The notes beneath the pieces are model-generated. The model did not search any database. It saw nothing but the letters and a program-made list of their open reading frames with translations, and had not been told where the DNA came from. Of a stretch of 64,000 nt of DNA, positions 11,470 to 24,027 are shown one piece after another. Source of the stretch: Pseudisothecium myosuroides (lineage: Eukaryota > Streptophyta > Bryopsida > Hypnales > Lembophyllaceae); NCBI GenBank assembly GCA_951799445.1, contig OX637292.1, positions 17,673,296 through 17,737,295 on the forward strand, written 5' to 3'. Position numbers and translations under genes: made by a program. Position 1 is the stretch's first letter, and every line of letters starts with the position of its first letter.

Positions 11470-11690
11470 TCTAGTTTTTGTCACCAAACGGCGGAGCTTT
11501 GCACCTTTTAGCAACAAGATTCTCTAGTTTTGTCACCAAACAGCGAAGCTTTGGACCCCCTGCAAGTAGCCACTAACCCCCACCCCCTTAAACGGCGAAG
11601 CTTTGAACCCCCTCGGGTTTAAAAATCCAAAGTTTAGTTTCCAAAAGGAGTGTGAAAACTACCAAAGTTTAGTATCCAAAATTAGGAACG
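11470..11690 (+). repeat. Short motif cluster around ACGGCGAAGCTTTG (outer LTR)
   Basis: The counterpart of 7150-7360: motif variants at about 11,486, 11,541 and 11,591 followed by two CCAAAGTTTAG echoes. Conservation between two old LTR copies hints that the motif matters to the element. Confidence 0.55.
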
Positions 11691-12569
11691 TTACCATAGT
11701 ATAGAGTGGCTAAGTTGTAGGTGGAGCACCCTAGTTGAGGGGAGCATGCATATTGCTTTAAAAAGATTAGTGGGAACATTGATTAGATCAAAGTTACAAT
11801 AGTTCTTGACGAGAAGGAATCCCCAATTGTTTGGGGGAAGTTCTTTTGACGAGGAACCCTTCCGGGAGGTACTCAAGCCCAAGGCCAGCTTGCGAGACCA
11901 GTAGCTCAAGGAAAATATTGCAAGTCAGCCCGCCAGGCCAGCCCAACAGCCCAACCCGCAAGCCAGCCCGCAGGTAAGCCCGCAGGCCAAGATTCGACAT
12001 TTCTTCTCCTTTTTTTTGTTACCGTAAGACTAAAAAAGAGGGAACATAAGACTAAGAGGGGAAGTGTTAAAAGATTAGGACTAGGAGGGTCAAGGATCAA
12101 AGGAAGTAGATTAGGGAAGTAGAGCTAGAAGGAAAAAACGTAGATACACTAGAGGATAGGAAGGCTAAATCAAAAAGGAGTTCAATTAGGAAGGATTAAG
12201 AGAAAGAAGTGGTGTCAATTAACGCCAAGACGCCACCTGCACACCCACCACTCAAGCACATCTAGCACTCAAGCATACTCACCACTCAAAGCTCACTCAC
12301 TACAAAGCTTACACCAAAACTCTCCACACCAAAGCCAAATCAAGGCATGAAGGAAACTTCCAAGAGGGAGGTTTAATAGGAGAGAGAGGAATAGGGAAAA
12401 GATTTAAGAAATCCTATGACGCATTGTGGGCCATCGATTGAGCCTAGCTTAAGAGGAAAAGGGGAGTGTGTCATGCAAATCATTTAAGGGTGGTTAGGAG
12501 ACATTAAAGAAAGAAAACGATGGAAGGGAAAAGAGGGGGAAATAGATAGACCATTCGAAACAAATCTTC

Positions 12570-12680
12570 TATAAAAACAATTGGGCTATTCTCCCAAAAA
12601 TTCATGAGATAAACAAGATGGCGCAAGAAGGGAACCTCAGCGACTTGATTCGTGATTTCCAATATGAGGTGGGTTCCTAA
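12570..12680 (+). CDS. Conserved 20-codon reading frame or first exon in the outer LTR
   Basis: TATAAAAAC at 12,570 lies 48 bp before ATG at 12,618 (context AAGATGGCG). The frame reads MAQEGNLSDLIRDFQYEVGS and stops at 12,678-12,680. It pairs with 8283-8345 in the inner LTR; nearly all differences are conservative or at the N-terminal three residues. The end of conservation coincides with GAG|GTGGGT, a good donor-site match, so this may be exon 1 of a longer transcript. It is too short to assign a function. Confidence 0.35.
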   Translation, partial: YKNNWAILPKIHEINKMAQEGNLSDLIRDFQYEVGS

Positions 12681-13019
12681 AAAACTCTCTTTAGTTGCTT
12701 TTAAACTTGCAGTTAGTAAATTCTAAATTAGGGCCGAGACCTAGGGAGGAGTCAGGCCATTAGGACTAAGAGTCAGGTCAAAATTGAATGAGGAATCCTA
12801 GAGTAGAGGTCTAGAGGTTTCCAAAAACCTAAAATACATCAAAATCCGAGTTAAAACGAAGAAGTTATAAGCAGATGAAGTTGGGGAGTCATGTTTGATG
12901 AAACTTAGAAAATTTCATCCAAGAGGAACAAGGAAAGGAATTTATGAAGAAGGAATAATTTAGGAACCCAAAAGTGAAATTAGAAATTAGTCTCGAGATC
13001 AAGATTAACCGTAATTCAC

Positions 13020-13060
13020 GGATGAAGTTTTAAACACCGATTAGCGCTTAAACTTCATCC
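13020..13060. repeat. GGATGAAGTTT hairpin A (outer LTR)
   Basis: Arms GGATGAAGTTT and AAACTTCATCC around a loop ending in TTAGCGCTT. Counterpart of 8671-8709. Confidence 0.6.
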
Positions 13061-13474
13061 ATGGATAACTCTTGCTAGGAAAGACCAAACCTAGGGTGAC
13101 TAATCACATTAGAGAGGTGAAATCAAGGTCTACAAGGAACAGATCTTAATTTTCTAAAAAAATAGTAAATTAGTACCATAATTCATCCCCTTAAGTAAGA
13201 TTAGAAGGTGGATTAGGAGCTTTTAGGATTAGGTTTAAGACAATTATAGATCTAGGATCTCATAGAGCGAGCTATACCAAAACTAACCCAAACTCAAGAG
13301 AAGACCTAAAAACATAACCGTCAGGCAGGGATGAAGTCCGAAACAAGTAATGGATGAACCCTAGAGGATTTCATCCATTTGAGTCAAGTCTTGATAATTA
13401 GGTTAAACTTGGGGATTCAAACTCATAGCCCAAATTCCAAGTCTAATTGGAATTAGGAACCCATAGGAAAGAGT

Positions 13475-13516
13475 GGATGAAGTTTAGAAGCACCCGTTAG
13501 GGCTAAAACTTCATCC
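13475..13516. repeat. GGATGAAGTTT hairpin B (outer LTR)
   Basis: Arms GGATGAAGTTT and AAACTTCATCC around a diverged loop. Counterpart of 9130-9170. Confidence 0.6.
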
Positions 13517-13866
13517 GTCCATAACTTTCTCTAGGGGCGTCCAAATTAAACAAACTTTACACTGTTAGAAATGGCATGAGGTAATCTTTCACTTAGGATA
13601 GATAAGTTTAGACTTAGATTACCTTCTCTCCTAAACCACCAAGCCCTTTTAAGCTTTGACTTAGCCAAAGCAGTCATGGTAATTTCAATTAGGATTTTGT
13701 TCTTTTATTATCCGATTTAGCAACCAATAGGAACATAGAAACGATCCATTGCTTGTAAGGCACAATGGATTGTCGCTAGACATCCATAAATTGAATTAAA
13801 CGGTTATTTATCGAGAGCTTGGTTGTGCTTGTTTATTTACTAAGGGTGGGTAAATAAGCGCTCACA

Positions 13867-14211
13867 ACACCTCCCGCTGTTTACAAGCGGGCGACAATCC
13901 TCCCATGGTTTGGCAAGCGGACTACGAACTTCTTGTGGTTTACAATAGAATTACAATGCCCTACGCGGAGTAAAGTGTTTTGTAGTTCAAATATAAACCG
14001 TAGAAGGAATGTATAGTGCCGTAAGCTAAGTAAGGTAATCCCTAATTTTGACTTACAAGAATATCTTTCAGATTTGACCTCTTAAGACCTATCTTTCAAC
14101 CTACTAAGTTTATTTTTTTATGCAATCTTCACCAACACACCAAATTTTAATTTCACCTAAATTGAAACATTAAAACTTCTCGAAACCTTAAAAGGTTTGA
14201 AAATGTGGCTC
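13867..14211 (-). repeat. Flank module copy 2, second half
   Basis: On the minus strand this matches about 58,680-59,035, including AAGCGGGCGACAATCCT, ACTTTGCTCCGC-like and AACCTTTCAAGGTTTTGAG-like landmarks. It continues 4545-4879 once the LTR insertion is removed. At about 14,212 it abuts the start of another module copy. Confidence 0.8.
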
Positions 14212-17200
14212 TGTAGAACCAACAACTCCATAACAAGTTTAACCTCCTAACTACAAAAGAGACCTTGAGAACCACACAACTTAACACAACTTAGCACAAA
14301 ACTTAAGAACTTTTTGCACTGAGTTATAGATATTAAACAAAGTATAAATAAACAACACATTTGAAGCGAAAATCAAAGTGGACCACTTCAAGACTTGCTT
14401 TCAACTCCTAGAAAATCATTTGTTATACTAGTGATTTCAAGACACTTAGACTATTGTAATAAATCATAAATAGTCACTAAACAAATACTAATAGATGTCT
14501 AATATAGACTAGGCATATATTAATCACTACTTGATATTAATCTAGTTTAAGTGCATCTTAGGCCCAGGTTCATGTATAAATGTGATTAACAATTGGTTGA
14601 CTTAGATCAACTCCTAAGAAGTCAATTGTTATACTAGTAGTTTTTTAAATAATAAAAAATTTGATAGTAAAAATGATTTTATTTCAAATATTTCAAATTT
14701 CAAATAATAAAACATTTATAAATCTAATATTTTATCAATTATAATGTATCAATCTTACAAAATTTAAATATCAAAATGACAAAATTTAGCAAATAATTAA
14801 TTAAGTGTGATTAAATCAAATATACAAAAATTATAAGATTTTTAACAAATATAGATATAAATTTTATACTATTATATTAAAATATTAAAAAAAAATTCAC
14901 ATTTCACATTTACTTATTTATAAAGACTATGTCTTTCAAACAATGCAAAATCTAATTAGTCATCATTAATAATATTATAAAGCTCTTCATTTGAATATAA
15001 GTGATGAAAAGACTCTACACATATAAAATATGTAGAAATCAAGTTTTTTTAAATGCCTTTTAAGATAAAACCTTTATGCACTATTCAATGGCTCAATCTA
15101 AACATGTCTTTTCTTTTCTACTTCAAGCTATGAAAATTAGGCCAATTATAAGAAAAAAGATTTAACAAAGGAATTTAGAGCATATTGGACATTCAATACA
15201 AATATTTTTTTATTTTTTATTCAAAAATTTATAATAAATTTAATTTTCACAAAAAAAATATGATTTTAGGGCTTACCAAAGACATGTCATTTGATCTTTG
15301 GCATTTTAATTAAATTAAATCATTCATACATCGTTGCCAAATGGGAGCATATATGCAGATAGACTTTGGAATTTGAAAAAGTCATCATAGGCTTGTCACT
15401 TGCTTCTATTAGAGAGGAGTTATATATAAATCTAAAATCCTAAACAACTATTTTGATTGAATTGGGAAGGTTCTAATTGCCAAAATTGACTTATACAAGC
15501 ATTTTTCCTTTTCTAACAAGGATAAGTATAGATTTAGGATTAGTACAATAGTAGAAAACTTTGAAAATTAAGGAACTTTCCTTCTAACAAGAATTGTTTC
15601 ATCGCAAATCCCAACACGGAAACAACTATTTTTCTAGCAGCCATGCAAAAGTGGAAATTCATAGTGCACTAACTCATCAATTTAATTCTCAACTTCAAAA
15701 CTCAAAAAACATCTACTTGAATTCTACCGTTTCAACTAGACAATGAGAAGGACAATCTGTCATGTGCAAGTTTTAACGTTTGTGCACCTATAATGGTCAA
15801 TAATTACAATTTCAAAGCATAGTTACAATATGTCATCATATAAATTTTTTAATTAGATCTTGTTGTCAATTGAGAGAAGATTCCAACACACTTTAGCATA
15901 CGTTATTTGAACACCGCATGAATAAGTTATGATTTTCTTAAAATACTATCTCTAGATGTAGCTAAAACCAATACTAGAATCTCAGACTCTCATGTTTTGA
16001 TTGTATACATCTTCTATAATCAATATCTAGGTATTTGTGATACTTTTTGGTTCAAATGTAGGTGTTGCATTTTGGCTAGTATTTGATAATGGGTACACAT
16101 ACCTTTTAAGTGGTAAAGGACCATCAATTTGCTTTTAGAAAAGAAATCTTTACTCCTAGAGCATCATTATTGGACATGGAAGTTCCTCCTTTGATTATAG
16201 TTTAGAGGGGAAAAAACGCTAAAGTTTCTTCAAGATTATCTTTCTCTTTCAACAAAATTGACATTCACTACCTCAAATCCTTTAAAATCATCAAAGGCTC
16301 TTTGCAATCACTGAGAATGATTGTCGAAAAACTTGGTTTAGACTTTGATATTTCTTACTATTTTGTAAACATACATTGAGAATTTCATGTCTTTTAAGCA
16401 TATTTTGTATTTGCCATATGAATCTTTCATTTTTTCTTAAAACTTCATCATAATTGCCAAAGAAGCAAATTATGACTAATAGAAGACATGTGATTTCATT
16501 TAACCATCTCTAAATAAATAAACTAAAATTTCATTCATATTTAGTAGCATAATGGGAATATTCAGAGTGAAAGAATTTGACCTTCAACTATATAGTCTTT
16601 AGGGCCTTTCATTTTATGGTTAATGGAAAGTAATTGCACGTAACTCTAATCCCTTTCTAAAACCACCCCCTGAAAATTCTTGTCTAAAATGCATTACCTC
16701 TATTGTGAGAGTCTAAGGCTACTTTAGGATATAATGTTTTTCTTCAATTTGAAAATTCACAATTTCTTCATATGGAGTCCAAAACATGCATAAGAATAGA
16801 ATTTATAAAATGTCTTTTGACTTTCAACATGATCCAACAAAATCATCAATCAATTTAATAATAGGCAAAAATTATAATATTAAGAAAAATTCTCAATTGT
16901 TTATTTGGACGCAATTCTTGGTGTAGACTGTAGACGTCACTTCACTTAAAGTTAGAGTGACATTGGATGATTACCTTGCCATGAAATTAACAATTCAAAT
17001 TGCAACAATATATTTGAATTTTTTTATTTTTTTATATATAAGTTAGACCACAATATAATATAAATTACAATTAAAACTTGTTCAACTAAGTCTAATCGTA
17101 ATCTTATATTAGTAGCCAATCAAATTATTATTCCTTGAAAAGGGCATACATAGATCTTATCAATCAATTAACCATCTTGCAAATATTAATACCAAATAAA

Positions 17201-19930
17201 GAAATAAAACACCTAATTTGCCTACCTACCCACTCTTCAAAACTCAAATTAACCAAAAAAAATTTATATGGATACGGTATACAAAATATATATTGAATAT
17301 GTGCGGGTATGATTTATGGAATACAATTGTTTTATATGGAATATTGATATGGTATGACATATGGATATAGATACAAAATATGGGATACGTTTGTTAATTC
17401 CATGTCTATTGTATTCTTGTTCAGAAAAAATATAGATATAGGGGATAATGAAAATATACATATTATTTCATTGACTTATTGAGTAAGTGGGTAGTCTGAA
17501 AAGTGAATTCACTCACTATCAACTCAAAAGGGGCATCTCAAAAAAATTCATTGTATGTCCCTTCTGAGGATATAGTGCGTCCTCTGGAGTGAAGTCACAT
17601 ATATTATAATATAATATTTTTCCCATCAATTCAAACATTATTTCAAGAAAGTTTTGATAATGCATACATGTTTAGTTTTGCATCCATGTTGCATAGATAA
17701 TAGACAAGATTGTCTTGTCAAACATAGCGATACCACTTCTAACACAATGTTCAAGACATCTAGCAATAAGACCTCTTGCCTATCTAGTAGGTAGATTTTT
17801 AAAATATACCTAGAATATTTGAAAATATTCAAGGATATTCTTATAATATGTGAGAAAAATTCTAAAAGTATATTTAACATACTCAACACTTGTCTAACAT
17901 GACACTCACTGTGATGTCTAATATGTTTTTTTTGTCAGGCAAGACAACCTTGATAATGGAGCAACTTGTAACAAACTCTTCAAGCATACTATTAGAGAGA
18001 GTACAAAATTAGAATCACTTCAAAATTTAATATTACCATATTATTTTATTTTTGAATAAATTAGTCAATATATTAATATTTAAATGTGCACAAATTTACT
18101 GTTTTTCAAATAGTGTGACTTCGAGAAATTAGTGTGTCACATTCACATGCCGGACGTTAAATCCATTTCACAAAGTCGAACCAACAGGGTGATTTTGTGT
18201 TTTGGGGGGATAAAAGTAAAGACATCCCCCTATTTTGTACCGTGATTAGGATATTTTTTAGACATCCTCCTAGCTAATTTGGAGCTTTTAATTGCAAATA
18301 TGAATTTGAAATTTGCAAATTTTATTATGTGCGGAAAATCAAAATTTCCTGCGTTTTTTCCAAGGTAAATCCAGCTTGGTGGTCTCACTTTGTGGGACAG
18401 GTTAAACGTCCTGCCATGCATATGGGCTAACATTGTCTTGATCCTTATGTTTTGACCAACCAGCTAGGGATAGTAAAGTGAAGGTTAAAGTGGGTACCCC
18501 CCAAACGGCCACTTTTTGCTACTAAGCCTAGTTACTCTTATTAGACTGGTCAAATCTTCATATGTTCTTGTTAGCAAGTAAAATGAGGTTTTAACACACA
18601 AAAGAACGTGGTATTTGGATAGTGTATGCAAAAGTTATTAAGGAACAAAATTTGGTTCAAAAATGTTTTTTTCCACATAGGTAGAGAATTGATTTTGGAG
18701 ATGTACACGAACTAAAGATGGCGGTTTAAGGTCATTGGCACATTTGGAGGTACCTACCTGAATAAGCAAACTCAGAAAGGGTCTTCATGCACAACTAGAC
18801 AGAAGCCAATTGCAGTAATTTTCTTGACCAAAAAACAACACAAGGATAAGGACGATCAATGCAAACCAGAGCGGTCCAATGGATGACTTCAATGTTAACT
18901 GTAGAAAAAGGAATGCACCTATTGGTTCAATAATCAAAGAATTTTGGAAACTACCTTAGTCATAGGGGGCCACGTCCTTACACGGTTCAATTTAAAGGTG
19001 AAGCTCGTAACATTGATCATAGAAGAACACATCATGTCCAATAAAATTGTATGCAAAAAATTCATTCCTTGACATGTAATCTTGTGTTAGAGATGGTGTT
19101 TATAACGAGGAGTGCCAAATTTTCAAAGGGGTTGCACATCTCAAAACATTCTTCAGTAAATTTTTCTAAAAAGGCAAGAAGAAGGTACATCTAAGCTAAC
19201 CAAGAAGTTGTTTCATATTTTTTGGATCATTAGAAACTATTTCTTGGAATTTAGGGGCCTTTGAAAGCAATTTTAATCTTGAAATAGTCATCAGGAGTAT
19301 GTAATTCTTCATGGTAATATGTATCCTTGAGTCCCACGACACCTATACATTAGAGTAGGTACACCTTTGGAACCCTTCACCTTTCAATGAAGGAATATAG
19401 GTACAAATTTTTGAAGATGAAAGCTAGGGTGTTTTTTCTACACTACTACTCTATATGGAATAAGCAATTGCACTACAAGAAGCTTTTGCCTTTGTAGTAC
19501 TATCTCAATATACAAGTAAAGACTCTACAATAGAATTTCTAATAAACAACACTATCTAAAGTAATGAACCTCTCTAAAGCAATATTGATTGCCAGTTCTA
19601 GCCTTGCCCCATATAAACGCCGTGAATGCAAATGGTCCTCTTATACTCTAATATCCTTTCTAAAGTAATGTGTCAGACTGGTCCCGGTTCTACTACTTAT
19701 TAGAAGTTCTATTGTACTCAAACATCTTCCCATGTAGCTTTTGTTAGTACAAAGCCTCCTCCACTTTGGTCTAGAGACTATAAAGGTGAAGCTTCAATTC
19801 AATAGTTTTCAATGATTTTTGACATTAGCCCTTTAGCACCTGAATCCTATTTTGAATTTTTGCACATTATCACTTATATCTTTGCATAAATATTTTATAT
19901 ATGTTATTTACATCAAATTGGTCCCCAAAT
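14212..19930 (-). repeat. Left arm of a very large imperfect inverted duplication
   Basis: Read on the minus strand, this matches 34,570-45,780 in order over most of its length. Examples are 14,212-14,400 with 45,590-45,780, 14,430-15,200 with 44,200-44,850, 15,850-16,200 with 43,300-43,650, 17,480-18,120 with 40,740-41,300, 18,421-18,500 with 40,620-40,690, and 19,030-19,900 with parts of 34,570-36,420. Long stretches look about 85-90% identical by eye. Length differs because of later insertions in the right arm. No gene is visible in the arm. Confidence 0.85.
17264..17470. repeat. Degenerate GGATAT/TATGGA-type low-complexity tract
   Basis: An irregular run of ATATGG/GATACA-like pentamers to hexamers. 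The same tract lies inverted at 41,320-41,490 in the right arm, and a related one lies at 36,640-36,800. The surrounding GTGAATTCACTCACTATCAA block occurs at 17,500, inverted at 41,265, and again at 33,320. Confidence 0.55.
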
Positions 19931-20140
19931 ACTTTACTAGCGGTTACTTTAGAAACAATGTGAAACCTACTATAGGAGACATTTTAAATATTGAAGCTAA
20001 CAATTTAAAAAAATTCAAGTGACTATAGCATCACTTATTTGAAGCATACTATATTACAACTACTATATAGTACATTGTAATGATTTATAGTACATAATTT
20101 GTAATCTACACAAGGGATAGTCTAAAAAAGAGGGGAGGAA

Positions 20141-20372
20141 TTCATTAAAATGGTGGTATTCAAAAGTGACATCTAAGACTAATATAGATTACAAACATCT
20201 AGGGTGGATATAGATTTTAGAAAACTAAGATTGCTATAGATTTTAGACCATGTGATCTACAAAATCTAAGACTGTTATAGATTTTAGAAATCTAAGGTGC
20301 ACATAGATCTCAGACCATGCGGTTTGAACTGAAATATGTGCCAAAGTAACGGAATAACGCCATTTTAATGAA
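20141..20372. mobile_element. Possible MITE with TTCATTAAAATGG inverted ends
   Basis: Ends TTCATTAAAATGGTGG and CGCCATTTTAATGAA are inverted relative to each other, enclosing about 230 bp with several repeats of an ATAGATTTTAGA-type motif. No clear target duplication could be defined and there is no coding capacity, so the superfamily is not assigned. Confidence 0.5.
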
Positions 20373-22185
20373 ACTGGCCATGCTTCCATTTTCCATTTGT
20401 ACATAGACAAAAAAAAAGTTTCATTTTGGGTTGTATACGTGTATAGTTAGTTGTATTTTTTTTCTATGGTACAAATATGATTCATTTGTATAAATTGTTT
20501 GATATATATTGTCTTTATGTGTGTGGGTTGTGCTCAACAATAGTTAGAGTGTACTTATTGTATTGATCAATCCTAAAATCGTGTATAATTTTTTTAATTA
20601 CAATAGAGACATGTTTAAATGCCTCAAATTTCAATTCTAACCAACAATGCTAGCACGTGAGCACAAAGACATGAGAATACAAGCCTTGAACCTAGTTGTA
20701 GGGAGTATCATTTGAAGGTGTTTATCACATATGTACCGATAATGTGGGTACATTGTAACATGAAAAGAGTTTATAATATAGGTACCCATAATATAGACAC
20801 TTATAACCAAAGAAGGTGTCTATAATATAGACTCATATGCTTGTATATTCTATGCTCACATGCTAGCACTATTCCAGAAAAAGCACTCTTTTTGTGTAAA
20901 TTTCTTCATTTAGTCTATGTAGATATTCAGTTTTTCACTTATTTTTTCAATGTAATTATATACATCGGGTAGACTTGATTTGGAAAAACATACTTCAATT
21001 CCAAATTCAACATGAATTTAATAATATGAATATTCAAAGGTCTCAAAACAATGCATAGTAGTGCATTGTAACCAAAAAAAATCAATACACCGTAGTATGT
21101 AAAATCCCTAATCCTCAAGGGGCAAGGCCTATGATGTCACTATCAAATCATTGAATCCTTTACATTGTATGCTATTATTTGCTTGAGTGGATATATGAAT
21201 TTAAAAAAATGGTTTTAATTTTTATGGATGAAGTCACATGTCTTCTAAAAGTTTTAGGCTTATTGGTGATGATTTGAAAATACCTTGAATTTTTAAGAAA
21301 AGTGGCCTTTAACTTCTGAAGTTCTACAGTGATTTGATACCAAAACTACTTTGAAGTGCTCTTTTCCAAGAGAAGGCTAAAATCATCATCTTTTTTTTAT
21401 TCTTTGATGAAACCAACCATAGGATCTAGTACATTATACTAGAGTTGCATAGTAGAAATTCCCACCAATTCCAAGATCATAGTGCCTAAACTTCAAAAAC
21501 TAATATTTCTAGCCTTTACTAACTAAGGGATAAATTTTGTCTTTCAACTTTTAAGATAAAAAAATAACTTATGTCTTTTAGTCAAAATGTTTGGAAAATG
21601 GAGTTAGGTCATATTAAAATATTATTTAGAAAAATAATTTTAGAATAATTTTAGAATCATCTTTAAAATATTTATTAATTGGAAGGTACAATAGTTAGTG
21701 ATTGAAAAAATCTAAATCACTAATAACTTTGACTTGAAATTGAAAATTGCCAATTTCAATGGTGAAAATGTTCTACTACATAAAAAGTATCCTATATTTT
21801 TAATTTCCTTTAATTTAAAAAAAAAATTGAGTTCAAAAAATGACTTTATTATATTCATCTATCAAAATTGATAAAAAATTTAATAATTTTTTTTTAATTT
21901 TATAGAAAATTACTCTAAAAAGGAGATGGAAAAAAATTAATCAATGCCACAAATGCCAAATTATAGGAAAATCGTCCACATGCAAATTTTCAAAGCAGCT
22001 CACATAAAAATCTCAAAATAATAAATTTGCTAATGGCCTAATACTCCTATAATTGAATTTTCAAATTCTTCAAAGATTAAATTAAATTGAAAATTGAAAA
22101 TTTTATCAATTCTGGAAAGCGACTACCAAACCACTTTTGAAAAATTTAATTGACTATTTGGCATAAAATGCCAACCCTTGATGGT
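20373..22185. other. AT-rich stretch without genes; possible foldback relic at its end
   Basis: No gene, RNA or clear repeat is visible over most of it. The last part (about 22,120-22,185, with TTTGGCATAAAATGCC) resembles the right end of the foldback element at 34,789-35,761, so an old relative may lie around 21,500-22,185. Confidence 0.3.
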
Positions 22186-22192
22186 TGAGTAT

Positions 22193-22279
22193 GGTACTCC
22201 CTTTGTTTCTGAAAAAGACCCAGGTTTCCTTTGTAAAATACAAAGAAAACCTAGGTCTTTTTCAGAAACAGAGGGAGGA
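22193..22279. mobile_element. Stowaway-like (Tc1/mariner) MITE, about 85 bp
   Basis: A near-perfect palindrome with ends CTCCCTTTGTTTCTGAAAAA and the complement of CTCCCTCTGTTTCTGAAAAA. CTCCCTCYGTTTC ends and a TA target are typical of plant Stowaway elements; TA is found at both flanks, allowing two extra bases on the right. Boundaries are good to 1-2 bases. Confidence 0.8.
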
Positions 22280-24023
22280 TATGTTTTTTTGTCCTCATTG
22301 CAAGCTAAATAAAACTCATAACTTTCATTTAATCAGTCATAATGAAATTTTTTGTTCTTTAAATTTGATAAACCTATTTTTTTAGGGCTTTTTACATTTT
22401 AGATACTCAAATGACCTTCAAATTAGCACTACTTTTTTAATGTACATTGTGCACATAGAGAAATTATTACTAAAATGATCATTTTCAAGTACATTTTTTC
22501 TGTGACTTCTTATAAAATTAAGAACATAAAAATTTATTTATAAGAATTTTAATGTATATATAAGCTATTCCTCTTTTCTAATTAAAAAAAATTCATTGCA
22601 AAGATTTAGAAATTTAAAATCCTTCTTTTAAATTGTTTCAGAATAACTTTTAACTAGAAGTTGAATTAAAGTGAATTAAATCATAAATAAATAGGAAAAG
22701 CATGCTTAAAGTGAATTTGTTGCACCTAATTTTTATATTATTAGATGTTTTTTAAATCCATTTTTTGAAAATATAAATATAAAAAAGTGACAAAAGTATT
22801 GTTTGGATATTTGGCATTCTAATTATATAAAAATGTTATAGTATAGCTTAAAATTTAGAGTTGAAAAAAATGTTTTATTTTCCTTCAACTATAGATGAAT
22901 GAGTTTTTATTACTAAATTATGGAAGCAAGTTGATTTCTTACTGCATTTACATTTTTTTTTATTGTAACAAGTAGTAAAAGGACTTTTTTGGGTAATTTT
23001 TTATAATTCCAAAAATTATCAAATTTTAGAAATATATTGAAACCAACACCTAGATATAGAATCCAAAAAATATATACATTTCATAAAGTCTATAATTCAC
23101 AAAGAAGAATTAGTTGCAAAATTGGCAATTTTTTAATCCATTTTTGGAGTGCCTATAGAAAAAAACACCCAGGTTGTGTGAGTATCAATCTATCCAATCA
23201 AATAACTATAATTCACAAGGAAGTGTTGGATAAGTTGCAAAACTATCAACATTTTACTCCATTTTTGGAGTTCCTATAGGCAAGAAGAAAACACCCTTGT
23301 GTGAGTATCAGCTTATCCAATCAAATAAAAATTTGAATAATTTAAAAGCAATTATTTTTAGCTACCCACTTTGACATTGAAATTCACAAAACATTTATAA
23401 CTTTTTCAATATTTATTGGAATGACATGAAACACTTCACTTGTAGAGCTTGATGATTGTAAAGTATCCTAAAAATTTCATGCAATAGTTCCTAAATATGA
23501 ATTCAATATAACCTACCCAAATTCTCAATAAATCTAAAGTAAACTCTTTAGAACTTTCAAGAGGTTATAAAAATTTGAAAATTTCATAGCAGACTCTTTT
23601 GGAATTCCCTGCGACTAGTTTGGAGATTTTGTAGTTTTTCCCTGCAAATTTATCCTAATTTCTATGTTTCCATGTGTTCTAATGTCATCATGAAGAAGTC
23701 TTCAAAGAATTTATTTGTAGAAGGAAATTGTGGGTTTTCTTTGCATGGATTTTTGTAAAATTCTCCCCAAATCCCCCGTATGCAATCCAAATTGGTAGAC
23801 TTTGCAAGACATGGACACATTTTACATTTCTTTGTTGTTTCCACCTAATATTTGGTAGATTTTAGAAGATTCAATTGTCCCATATTGATTGTCAAAGGTA
23901 CCGTGAGGTTGGACACATAAGACTTGTAAGTGGTCAATCTTTTGGATATTGAATTCGATACAAAAATCTAACATTTCAGGAATTTGTACATTTTAGAAAT
24001 CTAAGAATTTTATACTATAGTCT
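22280..24023. other. AT-rich intergenic stretch with one local tandem duplication
   Basis: No gene seen. The only structure is the 116-bp tandem duplication at 23,090-23,325, listed separately. Confidence 0.5.
23090..23325 (+). repeat. Tandem duplication, about 116-bp period
   Basis: Two diverged direct copies, each from CTATAATTCACAA through CCATTTTTGGAGT and AAACACCC to TATCCAATCAAATAA. No coding significance is apparent. Confidence 0.85.
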
Positions 24024-24027
24024 TTAA

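Larger units (their letters stand above)
4880..13866 (+). mobile_element. Outer solo LTR of a retrotransposon, interrupted by a second LTR and a TTAA element
   Basis: The insertion begins TGTGAACTTCC and ends GCGCTCACA (TG...CA termini) and is flanked by the 5-bp direct repeat ACACC at 4875-4879 and 13867-13871, as expected for retroviral-type integration. The matching uninterrupted site lies on the minus strand at about 58,998-59,040. Its own sequence is 4880-5506 plus 9518-13866; after removing the later insertions this is about 4.06 kb, matching the inner LTR. No internal domain, primer-binding site or gag/pol frame is present, so it is a solo LTR, usually produced by recombination between the two LTRs of a full element. 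At about 4 kb it is large for an LTR. It has lost the TATA box that the inner copy keeps (TACGAAA near 11,094). The strand follows the TATA boxes of the family. Confidence 0.85.

Noticed and set aside
4880..13866. Simple tandem segmental duplications (A-A-B-B)
   Set aside because: TG/CA termini and 5-bp direct repeats at both the outer and inner junctions show nested LTR insertions instead.
19474..19500. A CACTACAAGAAGCTTTT stretch as a CACTA element end
   Set aside because: It is present at the same place in both arms of the inverted duplication and no matching second end with a 3-bp duplication was found.
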